A DNA stretch of 64,000 bases from Mesostigma viride (taxonomy: Eukaryota; Streptophyta; Mesostigmatophyceae; Mesostigmatales; Mesostigmataceae), in contig RPFO01000102.1 in NCBI GenBank assembly GCA_009746045.1, positions 1,799,983 to 1,863,982 on the forward strand, read 5' to 3'. The notes beneath the pieces are model-generated. The model searched no databases and was not told the origin of the DNA. It was given only the letters and a program-made list of their open reading frames with translations. Positions 1-10,676 of the stretch are shown here, one piece after another (the stretch's first letter is position 1; every line of letters starts with the position of its first letter). Both the position numbers and the translations under genes were made by a program.

Positions 1-157
1 AGGGTCAACTGCGCCAGGTCAATTATGTTAGATTAGTTATCGTCCATACTAGTCATGGTGTGGATTGCGTAGATTAATATAGCGACCACTGTTCATAATG
101 GTCTATTATGAATCAGGTGTAGATCTTTCGCAGCCGGCAGTCAGCCGGGATGTAAAA
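1..157 (+). repeat. 3' part of the 5' LTR (cut by window edge)
   Basis: Exact direct repeat of 5951-6107. It ends in TGTAAAA in both copies and diverges immediately after. The start is unknown because the repeat reaches base 1. Confidence 0.75.
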
Positions 158-158
158 C

Positions 159-176
159 TGGACTCGGAGGAATCCA
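159..176 (+). other. Putative tRNA primer-binding site
   Basis: The 18 bases TGGACTCGGAGGAATCCA begin one base after the LTR end. Their complement would end in CCA and reads like the 3' end of a tRNA (T-arm then acceptor strand). The tRNA species was not identified. Confidence 0.5.
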
Positions 177-724
177 CCTGAGTCGCAGAGGTAAATAAGC
201 GCTGTTTATAAGTTTCTAAAACAACTGTAATGTCACATCGCAGACTGGCCACCTTGCGATTGTGCGTATGTCGTGACCTACACTCTAGAGGTCATGACCC
301 AGGTTCCTGTCAGGAACGGATTTTTTTCACGAATTTAATTTTTTTCTTTAGGCGGTAGGTCGATTTTCAATTGCACCTGCCGAAGAGGGGTTATGGGTTC
401 GGTAGTTATTGAATAAGTCCGGCAATCGGCATCGAGAACCTATAGCGGGTCCATAATCCCTCATAGTCGACTTTTTAGTGGGGCGGGGTGCTGGCGAGCG
501 TCCGAGGGAATATCCTCATCATCGGCGACCTCTTTTACTTCGGCAGCGTCCATGGGCACGACACCCGGCAGTCAGCTGGGGGAGTCGAAGACACAGGTAT
601 GCCCGGAGTAGGATTGTTCATTATGATAGAACGCTCCTTCGGCCAATGCTGTTGAAATTTTAGTTTTTCCTAGACTTGAATTTCTATCAGTATATGCAGC
701 CCTACCCAGCAGTGTTTCTTTTAG

Positions 725-1082
725 GGTTGCAGCCCTTCCAGGCTGTAGCCCCCTTTTCTTTTTGTCATGCTGCAGCCCTTCCAGGCTGTAGCCCATTTTT
801 GTGCTGCAGCCCTTACATGTTGTAGCCCATTTTTGTGCTGCAGCCCTTACATGTTGTAGCCCATTGTGGTGCTGCAGCCCTTACAGGCTGTAGCCCCCTT
901 TGTGTGTGTGTGTGCTGCAGCCCTTACAGGCTGTAGCCCATTTTTGCGTTGCAGCCCTTCCCGGCTGTAGCCCATTTTGGCGTTGCAGCCCTTCCCGGCT
1001 GTAGCCCATTTAGCGTTGCAGTCCTTCCAGGCTGTAGCCCAAGTGTTTCTTTTAGTGGCAGCCCTTATAGGCTATAGCCCCT
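725..1082 (+). repeat. Minisatellite of about ten imperfect hairpin units
   Basis: About ten units share the core GCAGCCCTTxCAGGCTGTAG followed by CCC, spaced roughly 25-45 bases apart. Within a unit CTGCAGCC can pair with GGCTGTAG, so each is an imperfect inverted repeat. The array lies in the leader of the LTR element, 0.55 kb after the primer-binding site. No protein reading is evident. Confidence 0.85.
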
Positions 1083-4000
1083 AGCAGCAATAGTGTACAC
1101 TGTGGCTGGCTCCTTAATCTTCGGAGCACGCTGAACAGGTCATTCGTGGGTACGGGTGGGGGAGGCAGGTCTTGCCACTCTTGTTCAGGCAAAAGAGTTA
1201 ATTCTTATGCACACGGCACTCCTGGGTCACTAGGAGCCACTTGTACCACTCTATGACCTTCACCACCACCTTTGCCTTCTGCCCCAACCCTCCTCTCACC
1301 TGGGTCATCAGTGTAGAGGGTACAGGGAGGGCAACAATTGTTGGATGCACTACGTAGCTGTGACAACAGGTAGTCATATCTGTTGCATGCGCGAGTGGTG
1401 ACGCGCAGTAGTAGCTACTTTGGTTGGCTGCTGCAGTGTTACAGGTGGTCACACTTGTTCTTTAACTTCATTGGGTTGTTTTATTTTCTTTAGGTGCTGG
1501 TAGTCATGCCAGTATCTTGGAGACAGGCAGGTAGTAGCCAGTCTGGCTAGCTGCTACGCTGTCACGGGTGGTCACACCTGTCCTTCTTCTTTCTTTTGTT
1601 GTTTGGTTATTTCCATAGTAGTATGCTGCTAGTCATGCCAGTATGTTGACACTGTGTCCCTGTGGTTGTAGCCGTTAGCTGCCTGTACCATGTACCTCCT
1701 TTGCAGGGGCCAGGATGGCTGCCGGTGCTCACCTTATAGGTGCTATAGTGACAATTGCTATTTTTAGTAGCATCGTCCCTTGCAGTCTTTAGTGACTGCA
1801 ATATTCTATCAATATTTGTATCAGCTGTGACAGCAGCTAGTAATAGCTGTGTTGTCTAGGTTGCTCTTATTTGCTACTAGACATCGCAATTAGGGATACC
1901 CTCATGGCTATTGCTGTCTCTTTGTTGGGATTAATTAGTTAAAGTGACAGTTGTTGCAACAGTTAGTCATAGCTGGTGCCATCATGAGTATTTTGTCTCT
2001 TTTGCTTCTTTTGGTTCCTGTGTATATGGCCCTCACGGCCGTCCATGTGAAGTGCATCAACGCTTTACCTCTTTTGTTCCCTTAGTGGTTGTCGCCGGCG
2101 TTCCACCGGCTTGTTCCTTTGTGCATCATGTCCATCTTCAAGCGTCGGCCTGTTTGGCAAGGGTAATTAATGTTTCTTACCTTTGACGTATCAATGCGAC
2201 GTGGTTGTTTCAGGATGATGCGCTTGGTTGTTGTAGCTCGGGTACCTTACTTTTCCTTCCAGTCAGGGAGGGTTCTATCAGCATATGCTTTGCAACCTTC
2301 CTAGTTGCAGACTTCACTTTGCTGAAATGCATGCTGTTGTGGACGTTCATGGACATCATTTCCCACGTGTGGATCCTACAGGGTTCCCAGTACTCCTGTC
2401 ATGCACACTTGTTGTCTCCTCGTACTTTTTCCTTCCAGTCAGGGAGGGTTACGTCGCCATAAGGCCTTCTTAGTTGCAGGTTTTAGGCAATGGAGCACTT
2501 AGCTGCATTTCGGGCCTGGGATTGTTGTTGACTTTTGTTGCTTGACATAACAATCAATGGATCCTATAGGGTTAGCAGTACTCCTTCAGTCTGAAGGCGC
2601 TATTAGCATTTTGTTCTCTTCCCTGTTCTAAGGGGAGTTAGGACTCTTCACATGGGGTGCATTGGGTTTTACCACCACCCCCACCTCATCTATCCTCAGT
2701 CGCATTCAGCCCCTTGCCATCACCCCTTCCCTGCACAGCCACCAGTGCCAGGAGCTAGCAAGTAGTAATCCTTGCTGTTAATCGGGGTTGCTGTTGGTCA
2801 TACCTGCTGTTTGCTGGGATTGATGTCAGGTGATAATGGGTGTTCCTACCCATTGTTGTGGGTGTGTGGCACGTTTCTGTTGCAGGTAGTCATACCTTTT
2901 TTTTTTTTTGTACTCAATACTAGCGGTCATGCTGGTAACCGTGGCAATGGTTTATCGGACATCGCCAGCTAGACACATCTACCATGATGACAGGGGCTCG
3001 TGAAAGCTCAGTACCGGGGAGTTCCTCGACGTGTTTCTAGGGGCAGCCTTGCTTGTGGACCTGATCACTCCACTCTCACTGCCATTCGGACACATGTTTC
3101 GTAGACACTGCCTTGTCTTGACCTTCACACCCCTTTCTCCCCAGTCTGGGGGTACCGTTGTGGGTACAATGTCTTTGTACCTCAGTTGTGGCACGTCTAT
3201 TTTGGCTTGATATTCTATCTGTTTGGTTTGTTTGGAATTTTTTTGGATCCTGGAGGACGTGCTTGGAATTTTTTTTTCCTTCCCCCCCCTCCCCCTCCGG
3301 GTGCTTTCCGTCGCGAGGGCGCTCCGATTCCCATAGAGGGGGGAGGAGAGAAGAAGGAAGAGGCTTCACAGCCCCTTAGGGGGGGAGGAGTCACAGAGAT
3401 AGGCATCTGTGTGTTACCCAGTTAGTGGACTGAAGGGAGAGGCTCCCATCCCCCTTAGGGGGGGGAGGAGTAAGTGTGAGAAAGCACTGAGGTTACTAGT
3501 GTTATTACTAATGGCTCTAGTAGCTACTAGATATTGTGTCTGTACTAGTAGTCATACTAGTGGATGCACATGTTGGTCAGAGCATCTGTGTTTGTACTGG
3601 TGGTTGGTTGTCCTTGGTTCGTCAGTGCCTGAGGTCAACTAGGTCATGTAGTAGGTGTATGGGGGTGTACGTGGTGTGTGCATGAAGGATTGGAAGATGC
3701 GTATGCGTGTCAGAGGAATCTTTCAATTTTTTTTCTTTGAACTTGGTGCGGGTTCCTCCATGCCGAGGCACACGCTTGGCTCCCCCTTAGGGGGGGGAGG
3801 TATCTCATCTCTTTCGTGCGATGGATGTGCGCAGTCATGCACACTTGTCTCTTCCCCACCACACCAATACCAGCCGCAGGTCCGCAAGGAGGAGCTATCT
3901 GCTCTTCAGGACCCCGCTCTTCAGGAGGGGTTGGACCTCGGCATTAGTTCATTCGGCGCGGAGTCCCCCTTGTAGTCATACGAGGTGGCGAGGGACACCG

Positions 4001-4270
4001 ATTTCATAAGGGTTACGGCGGCGACAAAGAGCGCGGGATACGGTGCGCGCAGTTCGAGCTATGATCGCGCCTCAAGTTGCGACATCGGCGCAGTGGCGGC
4101 AGTCAGCGCTAGGGCGGCCGTCAGGCGAAGTATCACACGCGACTTCCGTCGCAAGCGTATATTTGTGCAACGGTGGTAAGCCACCGTACATGGAGCCCGC
4201 GCTATGCCCCTCAGGTATAGTGGCGACGGGCGACAAGGACAAGGAGACACAGTGGCCACATCGGCGAGTC
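1083..4270. other. Non-coding interior of the LTR element
   Basis: I see no gene here. There are degenerate repeats of a motif like GTAGTCATGCCAGTA (for example near 1500, 1630, 1955, 2890, 3545). A 20-base duplicate, TCCTTCCAGTCAGGGAGGGT, occurs near 2255 and 2430. From 3290 to 3800 there are several G7-G8 purine tracts preceded by CCCTTA. Confidence 0.6.
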
Positions 4271-4271
4271 G

Positions 4272-4770
4272 ATGGACGCATCGGCGAGTCATTTGTTGGA
4301 CAACATGGTTTCCGGCATTAACAAGGCGTCCGACCTCTCTTCGCAGTCCGCGGTGGAGGTCGAGCAGCGGGTTTTCTCCCAGCTGCAGGCGCTGCGTTTA
4401 GGTTTGGAGAAACAGATGGTTGCACAGGCAGAGTTTTTTTTTTTAGGCGCGGTTGTCCACCACGATGGAAGCGGTACTCCAGAAGGTGATGGAGCGGATG
4501 TTGACTCCCCAAGCGGCGGCGGGACCTGGGGCTTCTACACATTCCAGTGCAGGACCCAATCGGGTCGCGCCTTAAGGGCCGGGCGGGGCAGTCACCAGCG
4601 CGACGTTACCGGTGGGTACTGTGACCGTTGCGGGTGGTGATTCAGGGGTCGCACCGGGGCCGTCAGGTCCCCACGTGGCGGGGCTTTCCAGCTCCTCACA
4701 CCGACCTTTGGCTCCTGTCCAGGTTCCCCCTCAGGGGTCTGGGTGGACCTCCCTATTGCCGCGTGTGGCG
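4272..4770 (+). pseudogene. Possible gag remnant
   Basis: From 4272 a frame reads MDASASHLLDNMVSGINKAS and continues as a Leu/Gln-rich helical stretch to about 4433. A T-run then breaks the frame. Downstream, another frame gives a Pro/Gly/Ser-rich stretch beginning MEAVLQKVMERM. A coiled-coil followed by a low-complexity tail is common in gag proteins. No zinc knuckle or capsid motif is visible, so this is only suggestive. Confidence 0.25.
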
Positions 4771-5398
4771 ATAGTACGGGCGTGCGATTGGTCATGGTCA
4801 CATGACAGTTTACATTGTGTTCTTCACCACATTGTCTTATCGGGTTGGAGCTTTTGGCACCTTGCTTGCCATTGGTAGACTGTTCTATCTGGGACGTCGT
4901 TGAGTTGGTGACATTCGGTGACATTTGGCGACACTCAGTGATCTTTGGCGACTTTTGGCTACTTTATTGTAGCATGGCCTTTATTGGCTCTTGTGATGAG
5001 AATTTGGAGGTTGAGCCACCTGCGTGTGATGTATCACCTCGTGCAGTTACAGTGGTGGTCGTGTCGATGCCAGTATTGACTATCCTCACTGTGGATGTGT
5101 TACGATTCACGTATGTCCGTGGCTAAACTTGTGGTGATCGTGGAGACCTTGGCCTACTGCCCTGTGTCTTTGCCCCTCGCTTCTGTCCTTTGGGCATGCA
5201 TCCTTCTTCTGCGTGCCGCGCGGCCAATGGACGGGATCTGAGTTGGGCTTGCCCGATGGACCAGCTTAGTCGTGCAAGCTGGTCCCTGCCCCATCGGGAC
5301 CATAGGTCACTCATGGGTTGCACCATGCGTATACGGAGTCTAGCATGTTCTGGGCGTGGTTGTCGTTGGGCTACTAGCGGGTTAGCCGACCTCTCCCC

Positions 5399-5414
5399 AG
5401 AGAGGGGGGAGGAG
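5399..5414 (+). other. Putative polypurine tract
   Basis: AGAGAGGGGGGAGGAG directly precedes TGTTGCG, a plausible LTR start. It supports a 3' LTR of about 693 bp. Confidence 0.45.
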
Positions 5415-6107
5415 TGTTGCGTCCAAGCCTATTTAATTAGGTTCCTTTAGTGGACAGTTTGGCGCAACAATGTGAAATAGGCGAAGTCTTAGTGTTCAAC
5501 TATTTAGGACTATTTGTACAGCCGGTTCATACGGCGTTGTACTTGCTATTCAGTGGTTTTGTAGTACTTTCGGTACTTTGGTTTATCTGTAGGTGCGCAG
5601 CATGTCAATGTGCGTGGACCTAGTATAAGTCGTTTTGGGTCGTACAGTCAATTCGTGTGAACCGTAGCGCCCTAGAGATCTCGGTTGACCATGCGTCCAA
5701 GCAGTGCTGCTTGGCACTGCTTGGCAATGCCGTGAGACGCCAAGGTTAATAGTGTGTGGGAACGTTCACCATTGTCACCCCCGGAATGAATGAAATGAAT
5801 TGAGTTAATCTCTTTCTCTTTCCGGCTGGGTCACGCCCGCGGGTTTAGGAAATGCATGGTCCTGAATTCCTGTCGTAAATGCTACATGTACCTCGGGAGG
5901 CATTAGCCACGCTTCCCTAGAGGTTGTCTCACCGCAGGCTTGAACCGGCCAGGGTCAACTGCGCCAGGTCAATTATGTTAGATTAGTTATCGTCCATACT
6001 AGTCATGGTGTGGATTGCGTAGATTAATATAGCGACCACTGTTCATAATGGTCTATTATGAATCAGGTGTAGATCTTTCGCAGCCGGCAGTCAGCCGGGA
6101 TGTAAAA
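5415..6107 (+). repeat. Inferred 3' LTR
   Basis: The end at 6107 is shown by identity with 1-157. The start at 5415 is inferred from the polypurine tract and the TG dinucleotide. The matching left LTR would begin about 535 bases before the window, so the start cannot be tested here. Confidence 0.45.
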
Positions 6108-6554
6108 ACCACAAGATGTGGACGCCCCCCGCGGGCTAGACTAGCTAATAGCCCTAGCTTGTATCCATTGGTAGTCACTGCCGCCGCATGGCAGCCATGC
6201 TTAGAACGTTTGCCTAGCCGTGCCAACATACCTAGTCACGCGCACCGCTAACGCACGGTACACAACCAGCCATGTAGCCTTAGCTTAGTCCTTGTTGTAC
6301 AGCCATGCTACGTCTTGGCTATGATCAGTTTACTCGCCCATGCTCCTTGTTATGCCATGCTCACATGGGTCTTATTGCACCCACAGATTGCCGGATCGTT
6401 AGCGTGTCCGTTTAGCTAACTTGCTCGAATGCAGCTGTGGCATGCCTTTGGCATGAAGGAGACTGGGGGTCTCTGCCCTTTCTCCTGTTGTGCATGCACA
6501 CACAGGGATTAAAAGCACTTCGGTGCTCCGTGACTCCCCAACGGGAGCACGAGT
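6108..6554 (+). other. No gene; partial SINE-like sequence
   Basis: The stretch 6430-6554 ends ACTCCCCAACGGGAGCAC and runs into a TTAA array. This resembles the 3' ends of the SINE-like copies at 36017-36386 and 40725-41110 (CTCCCAACGGAG, then a TTAATTAA tail). The rest has no recognisable feature. Confidence 0.4.
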
Positions 6555-6646
6555 TTAATTAATTAATTAATTAATTAATTAATTAATTAATTAATTAATT
6601 AATTAATTAATTAATTAATTAATTAATTAATTAATTAATTAATTAA
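6555..6646. repeat. (TTAA)n microsatellite
   Basis: About 92 bases of uninterrupted TTAA. It directly follows a SINE-like 3' end. Shorter TTAA arrays tail the LINE copies in this window, so it may be an expanded retroposition tail. Confidence 0.95.
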
Positions 6647-6819
6647 GCCAGCGTGACCATGCTTTCTTAACGGCAGCGCATGCAGCCCTTGTTCTCACTA
6701 TACTATTGCTAGTAACTTGTGAGTTATAACTTTATATGTCCCATCAATTAATCACATGGGTCCATGCAACCATCGGCCATCACCCACTGCCATCACATAC
6801 TACACCGGCTCAACATGGT

Positions 6820-6918
6820 ATTTGGTGAGCTATGCTCATTTTATCTATGACTAACCTGCTGAGCGGAGAATGCAACGCCGTATAGCACCAAAGGAAAAAA
6901 TAATTTTAGAAAAAATAT
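6820..6918 (+). repeat. ~100-bp direct repeat flanking the DIRS element (left)
   Basis: ATTTGGTGAGCTATGCTC through a run of A and TA. It recurs with one visible substitution at 16481-16584, immediately after the element's 3' end. Confidence 0.85.
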
Positions 6919-6985
6919 ATATATTTTTTGTGCTGGCACCCGTACCCCAGCCACCCAGGTAGGGGTTGGCTGGAGAGGTGGTTGC

Positions 6986-6992
6986 TATAAAG
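6986..6992 (+). promoter_or_regulatory. TATA-box-like motif of the DIRS element
   Basis: TATAAAG lies 117 bases before the gag start. The same motif in the same context is kept in the miniature derivative at 18611-18617. Confidence 0.45.
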
Positions 6993-7102
6993 GGTGGGCT
7001 TCCATTCTAGGGAAGCAGGTTGTTTCTTTTGCCTGAGAACCTCAAGTGACCACATCACAAAAAACAAAGCGCAAAATAACACATCAAGCATTATAACCCA
7101 CC

Positions 7103-8204
7103 ATGACCTCAGTGACAGCCCCAGAGCGGAATTTCATAGCAAAGCTCAAGCAAGAAGCCAGGGAGGGATGCACCCCAAAGGAGGCCGCAACTGCGGTCCA
7201 GAAGATCCTAGGGGAGGGGCATTGGCTAGAGCGGATCCAGAAGCTCAATCCGGGGCGTGCCAAGAACGTCATGGACGTGTTGGAGAAAAGGGGGTTTGTC
7301 AGCGACTGGGATGGGGAGGAGGCCCTGGCCGATGTGCTAGCAGCGCAACTGGGGGAGGCTATTGCAGAGCCGGATCCACCAGTGTCAGCAGGTGGGGTGG
7401 GAGCTGGGGGTGTTCCCCCTTCGGCAGGTGGAAGCGGAGGGGCGGGGCATGGTGGACCGGGCGCTGGCGAGGAGGATGGCGCCCCTGGGGCGATCGACCA
7501 GGATGTGGCGGACCTAGACCGGAACATAGGTCGGCTGCTGGGACCGAGACGGGCTATGCAACGCCAGCGGGAGGGCTTCCATCCCGCCCGGGCAACGCCC
7601 GCACTGGCGGAGATATTGGCGACCTGATATCGGCCATGTCGAAGCTGCTGGACCAGGCAAAGACTCCAGCAACTGCAAGCCCAGCCGCAGCGGCGACTGC
7701 TGGCAGGCTGGCGCGCACGAAGGGGGTGGCGCTGAGCGGGCATGCAGTGCCGGTCCTGGTGAGCAACATGCTGGAGGCGGTGCTGCCGGGGATGCTGGAC
7801 TACGCAGAGAGCGTGGGGGGGAAGTCAATCCGTGCATCGTTAATGCTGACGATGCACGGCAGCTCAGCCAGCGGGGAGAGGAGGATGCTGCTCCTGCAGA
7901 TGGCAGGAATTCTGGACACGATGGTGACAGAATTTGGCTACTGGGCCACGCCACGCTCCGAAGTAATTCTGGAGCTGGCAGCAGCCGAGTACCTGGCAAA
8001 GCTGATCACGGCATGCCAGCTGGTGGATGTGGGGTCGACGGGTGGAAGGGGACGCCGTCGGCAATGCTGCCATTCCAGGAGGGTGGAGCAATGCTGGCGT
8101 CTCCGGCGGTGCGGGCGGCGATGAGCATGGGGAAGCTGCAGCACAAGCTGGAGCAGGGTCCCGGCAAGAAGGGGCAGGGCGGCCCGTCCAACAACAACAA
8201 GTGA
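7103..8204 (+). pseudogene. DIRS gag-like protein, split over three frames
   Basis: The gene starts MTSVTAPERNFIAKLKQEAR at 7103 and stays open to 7627. The first third is helical and charged; the middle is a Gly/Ala/Pro-rich linker. The protein then continues in another frame from about 7600 (GDIGDLISAMSKLLDQ, later VPVLVSNMLEAVLPGMLDYA). It ends in the third frame near 8013-8204 with a basic, Asn-rich tail (KKGQGGPSNNNK). I recognise no zinc knuckle. The assignment as gag rests on position before the RT ORF and on composition. Two frameshifts would inactivate it unless they are assembly errors. Confidence 0.6.
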
Positions 8205-8399
8205 GGGAGCGGTGCCTTCTTCCACTACCTCTTCCAGCACCCCTGCCACCTCGTGACTGGTGGCAGCAGGTACGCTCAGGCCGTAGGCGCGATAGGATGA
8301 GTCGGGCTTTTAATGCTCGCACACTAGCCTGTCAGACGGTTAGGGCGTTAAACTGGATGGGGGGGGGGGCGAGACCCGCCTGCTGTAGATTCAGCCCGT

Positions 8400-10328
8400 G
8401 TGCCCGGGCCTCTGCAGCAGGCGGCCCTAGATGGGATCGATGATGCTTGCAGGTCCTTTGTCCGCCGGAACGGTGGTTCCGTAGCGGCAATGGCAGGATC
8501 TGTAGTGGATGGGGGTGAATATGCTGAAGGAGCCCCTTACGAACCGTTAGTGGCCGCACGCTTGGCTTTGCCTGGTCCGGGGGAAGGTGGCCAAGTGGAT
8601 GTGCTGAACTTACTACCCCCCTCTTGGGGAGCAATTTTGAATGATGAGAGTAGGATGGTACGGACGCTGAGCCCAGCAGAGCGGATCTTGCAGAAGTCGA
8701 TGCGGATCTCGCGGGGGTGTAGCATGGAGGAGTTCGCGCGGGTTTGCACGGTGTGTGTGGAGAGGGGGATTTTGGGTGGATTTTTTGAGGAGGAGCCGCC
8801 TATGGTGAACGGTACTTTTGGGGTCGGAAAGCCCGACGGCCGTATACGGCTGATTGTGGACAACCGGCGTGGCAACATGCCACTACCAGATCCTATGCCC
8901 GCTTTTTTACCACACCTTGGCGTGATTTGCGATTTGCCCACGCGCGCTGGGGAGGATGTTTTTGGGGGCGTATCAGATTTGGATTCGTACTACAACAGAC
9001 TCCGCCTGCCAGTTTGGATGCGGCGGTACTGTGCGTGGATGCCGGTGTGGTCGGATCTGGTGGGCCTGAGTGGGGCTCGTCGGAAGGTGTGGCCGTGGAT
9101 GTTGTGCTGGCCAATGGGCAACAAGCTGGCCGTCGCCGTGGCCCAGTGTGTGCATCAGTCTGTGTTGTACCGCTGTGGCCCCAAGCCGCCGTTGGAGGCT
9201 AGTCGTGGGCTGAGCATCAACATGTCCGCGCTGATCCTGGTGGCGGAGGCCAACGAGGCGGGGGAGACCGTCCGGCTGAGGCTGGAGGAGGACCCTGCTG
9301 CGCCCTTGGCGCCCTCGCCGTGCTTCGAATCTCGGCAGGATCTGGAAGGTATGCATGCTGTGACGATCGATGACCTCCATTTCACCCACTGTGCGTCGGT
9401 GGATGGGGTGAATCAGCAGCTAGATCGTGTTCAGGCTGCCTACGCCGCTGTTGGGCTGGTGCAGAAGTCTGACAAGGTGGTACGGGCGACAGCAGAGCAG
9501 ACTGGTGTGCAGGCGGTGGGTGTCATTCACCAAAGAGATGGTGACGTGGTGCCTGTTCCTGAGCGTGTGGTGGCAGTTATCGCTGCTACTCATAGAATCT
9601 TAGATCGCGGGTTTACATACTACCGCGAACTTAGTTCTGTGCTTGGGAAGTGGGTGTGGATGCATCTGCTGTGCCGCCCCATGCTTTCGGTGTGGTCTGA
9701 GACGTACCGGCTGCTAGCAGCCATGAATGCCTCCCTGCCTGGGCGCCGCTGGCGCCTCCCTGCGGGGGCCCGCCAGGAGCTTCAGGCGGCGATCGACCTG
9801 GCCCCCTTTTTGAGGGCGGCCAGGGCCCGGCCCCTTTCTGACCGGGTCGTCGCAAGTGATGCGAGCGGCTCCGGCGGTGGGGTGGTCTACAGGGACCTGC
9901 CTGGGGCCGATTGTGCCCGGCTGGCGACCCGGCGCGAAGCGCGGGGGTGGCGGACGACAGCTTTAACGTCTGGGGAGGACTGGGACCTGGAGCGCATGGA
10001 GGAGGGGGACTACAGCCTGCTGGATAGTGGCCACTGGCGTACGGCACTGTCCTACCGGTGGCGGGGGCAGCCTAACCACATCAACGTCAAGGAGGCGATT
10101 GCTGCGACACAGGGGGTCGAGTGGTCGTGCCGGACCAAGGCGTGTCGAGGTAAGCGAGTCGTCCGGCTCGTAGACTCCAGTGCTGTGGTGGGGGCGTTTG
10201 TCAGAGGGCGGTCGTCTTCCTACCGCCTCAACCAGCTGGTTCGGCGCTACTGCGCTCTGTCACTGGCTGGCGACACGCAGAGCCACTGGGTCTGGGTGGC
10301 TACCGACCACAACCCAGCTGACAATTAA
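8400..10328 (+). CDS. DIRS reverse transcriptase-RNase H
   Basis: An intact 642-residue ORF. RT motifs in order: KPDGRIRLIVDNRR (template-grip region), then VSDLDSYYNRLRLP (motif A Asp). Next are WPMGNKLAVAVAQCVHQSVL (motif B) and AVTIDDLHF (motif C; IDD takes the place of YADD). RNase H follows with VASDASGSGGG (first Asp), HINVKEAIAA (Glu), RLVDSSAVVGAF (second Asp) and WVATDHNPADN at the C terminus. This pattern is typical of DIRS/Pat-like polymerases, which copy element RNA into DNA for recombinase-mediated insertion. The recombinase follows in another frame overlapping by about 150 bases. The ATG at 8400 is the first in frame; the true start could lie slightly upstream. Confidence 0.85.
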   Translation: MPGPLQQAALDGIDDACRSFVRRNGGSVAAMAGSVVDGGEYAEGAPYEPLVAARLALPGPGEGGQVDVLNLLPPSWGAILNDESRMVRTLSPAERILQKSMRISRGCSMEEFARVCTVCVERGILGGFFEEEPPMVNGTFGVGKPDGRIRLIVDNRRGNMPLPDPMPAFLPHLGVICDLPTRAGEDVFGGVSDLDSYYNRLRLPVWMRRYCAWMPVWSDLVGLSGARRKVWPWMLCWPMGNKLAVAVAQCVHQSVLYRCGPKPPLEASRGLSINMSALILVAEANEAGETVRLRLEEDPAAPLAPSPCFESRQDLEGMHAVTIDDLHFTHCASVDGVNQQLDRVQAAYAAVGLVQKSDKVVRATAEQTGVQAVGVIHQRDGDVVPVPERVVAVIAATHRILDRGFTYYRELSSVLGKWVWMHLLCRPMLSVWSETYRLLAAMNASLPGRRWRLPAGARQELQAAIDLAPFLRAARARPLSDRVVASDASGSGGGVVYRDLPGADCARLATRREARGWRTTALTSGEDWDLERMEEGDYSLLDSGHWRTALSYRWRGQPNHINVKEAIAATQGVEWSCRTKACRGKRVVRLVDSSAVVGAFVRGRSSSYRLNQLVRRYCALSLAGDTQSHWVWVATDHNPADN

Positions 10329-10676
10329 GGCCAGTCGGCGTGGCGCTTGGATTCCTGACTTGACCCGGTGTGGTGACGTGCATCCCAACCCTGGGCCTGA
10401 GGGGGCGCGACGCCCTCGGGACTTGGCACTTTTGGAAGGCACAGTCAACCCTGTGTCTACCTTGCCAGCGTACAGGCGTGCGGCGGCTGTCTACGTGGCG
10501 TGGGCGCCACCTGGCCCTGTCGACCCAGCTGACGCGGAAGCCATTTTCTGTGAGTGGATTTCTGCTGTCTACCATGCCAGGGGCGGGCGGGGGCGTACCT
10601 TATGCCAGCATACCAAGGCCTGTCTCCACCTGTACTACCCCGACATTGTTCGGAATTGGGTACTGGCGGACCGCCT
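10180..10676 (+). pseudogene. Tyrosine recombinase, N-terminal half (DIRS)
   Basis: This frame is open from 10180, overlaps the RT-RNase H ORF to 10328, and continues with a core-binding-like region (STLPAYRRAAAVYVAWAPPG, later ADAEAIFCEWISAVYHARGG). It is cut after ADRL at 10676 by a TIR-element insertion. Joining 10676 to 15433 restores the frame as ADRL-LAGWQRLVP and leads into the catalytic half at 15433-16089. A 2A-like motif lies at 10372-10398. Production would need a frameshift or internal start after RT-RNase H, since the frames differ. Confidence 0.75.
10372..10398 (+). other. 2A-like motif GDVHPNPGP
   Basis: In the recombinase frame the peptide CGDVHPNPGP occurs just after the RT-RNase H stop. 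The 2A ribosome-skipping consensus is D-V/I-E-x-N-P-G-P; here His replaces Glu. If active it would release the recombinase from an upstream fusion. Activity is not shown by sequence. Confidence 0.4.

Larger units (their letters stand above)
1..6107 (+). mobile_element. Large LTR retrotransposon with little or no coding capacity (LARD-like)
   Basis: The first 157 bases of the window recur exactly at 5951-6107. The left copy is followed at once by a plausible tRNA primer-binding site (159-176). A polypurine tract followed by TGTTGCG occurs at 5399-5421. This is the layout of an LTR element on the plus strand whose 5' LTR starts before the window. The 5.2-kb interior has no convincing gag or pol; its only protein-like stretch is a short gag-like remnant near 4270-4770. 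It holds a hairpin minisatellite and several G-rich purine tracts of the type CCTTAGGGGGGGAGGAG (about 3378, 3452, 3790). The interior therefore looks like a LARD, mobilised by another element's enzymes. A tandem duplication unrelated to retrotransposition is the alternative. Confidence 0.6.

Noticed and set aside
725-1082. CRISPR array
   Set aside because: Units vary in length and spacing, cores are degenerate hairpins with no unique spacers, and the DNA is eukaryotic.
1-6107. Hidden pol gene in the first LTR element
   Set aside because: I looked for RT (xDD), integrase (HHCC, DDE) and protease motifs on both strands among the visible ORFs and found none.
7084-7743. Minus-strand 219-codon ORF opposite gag
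   Set aside because: Compositional shadow of a GC-rich gag gene; no conserved motif.
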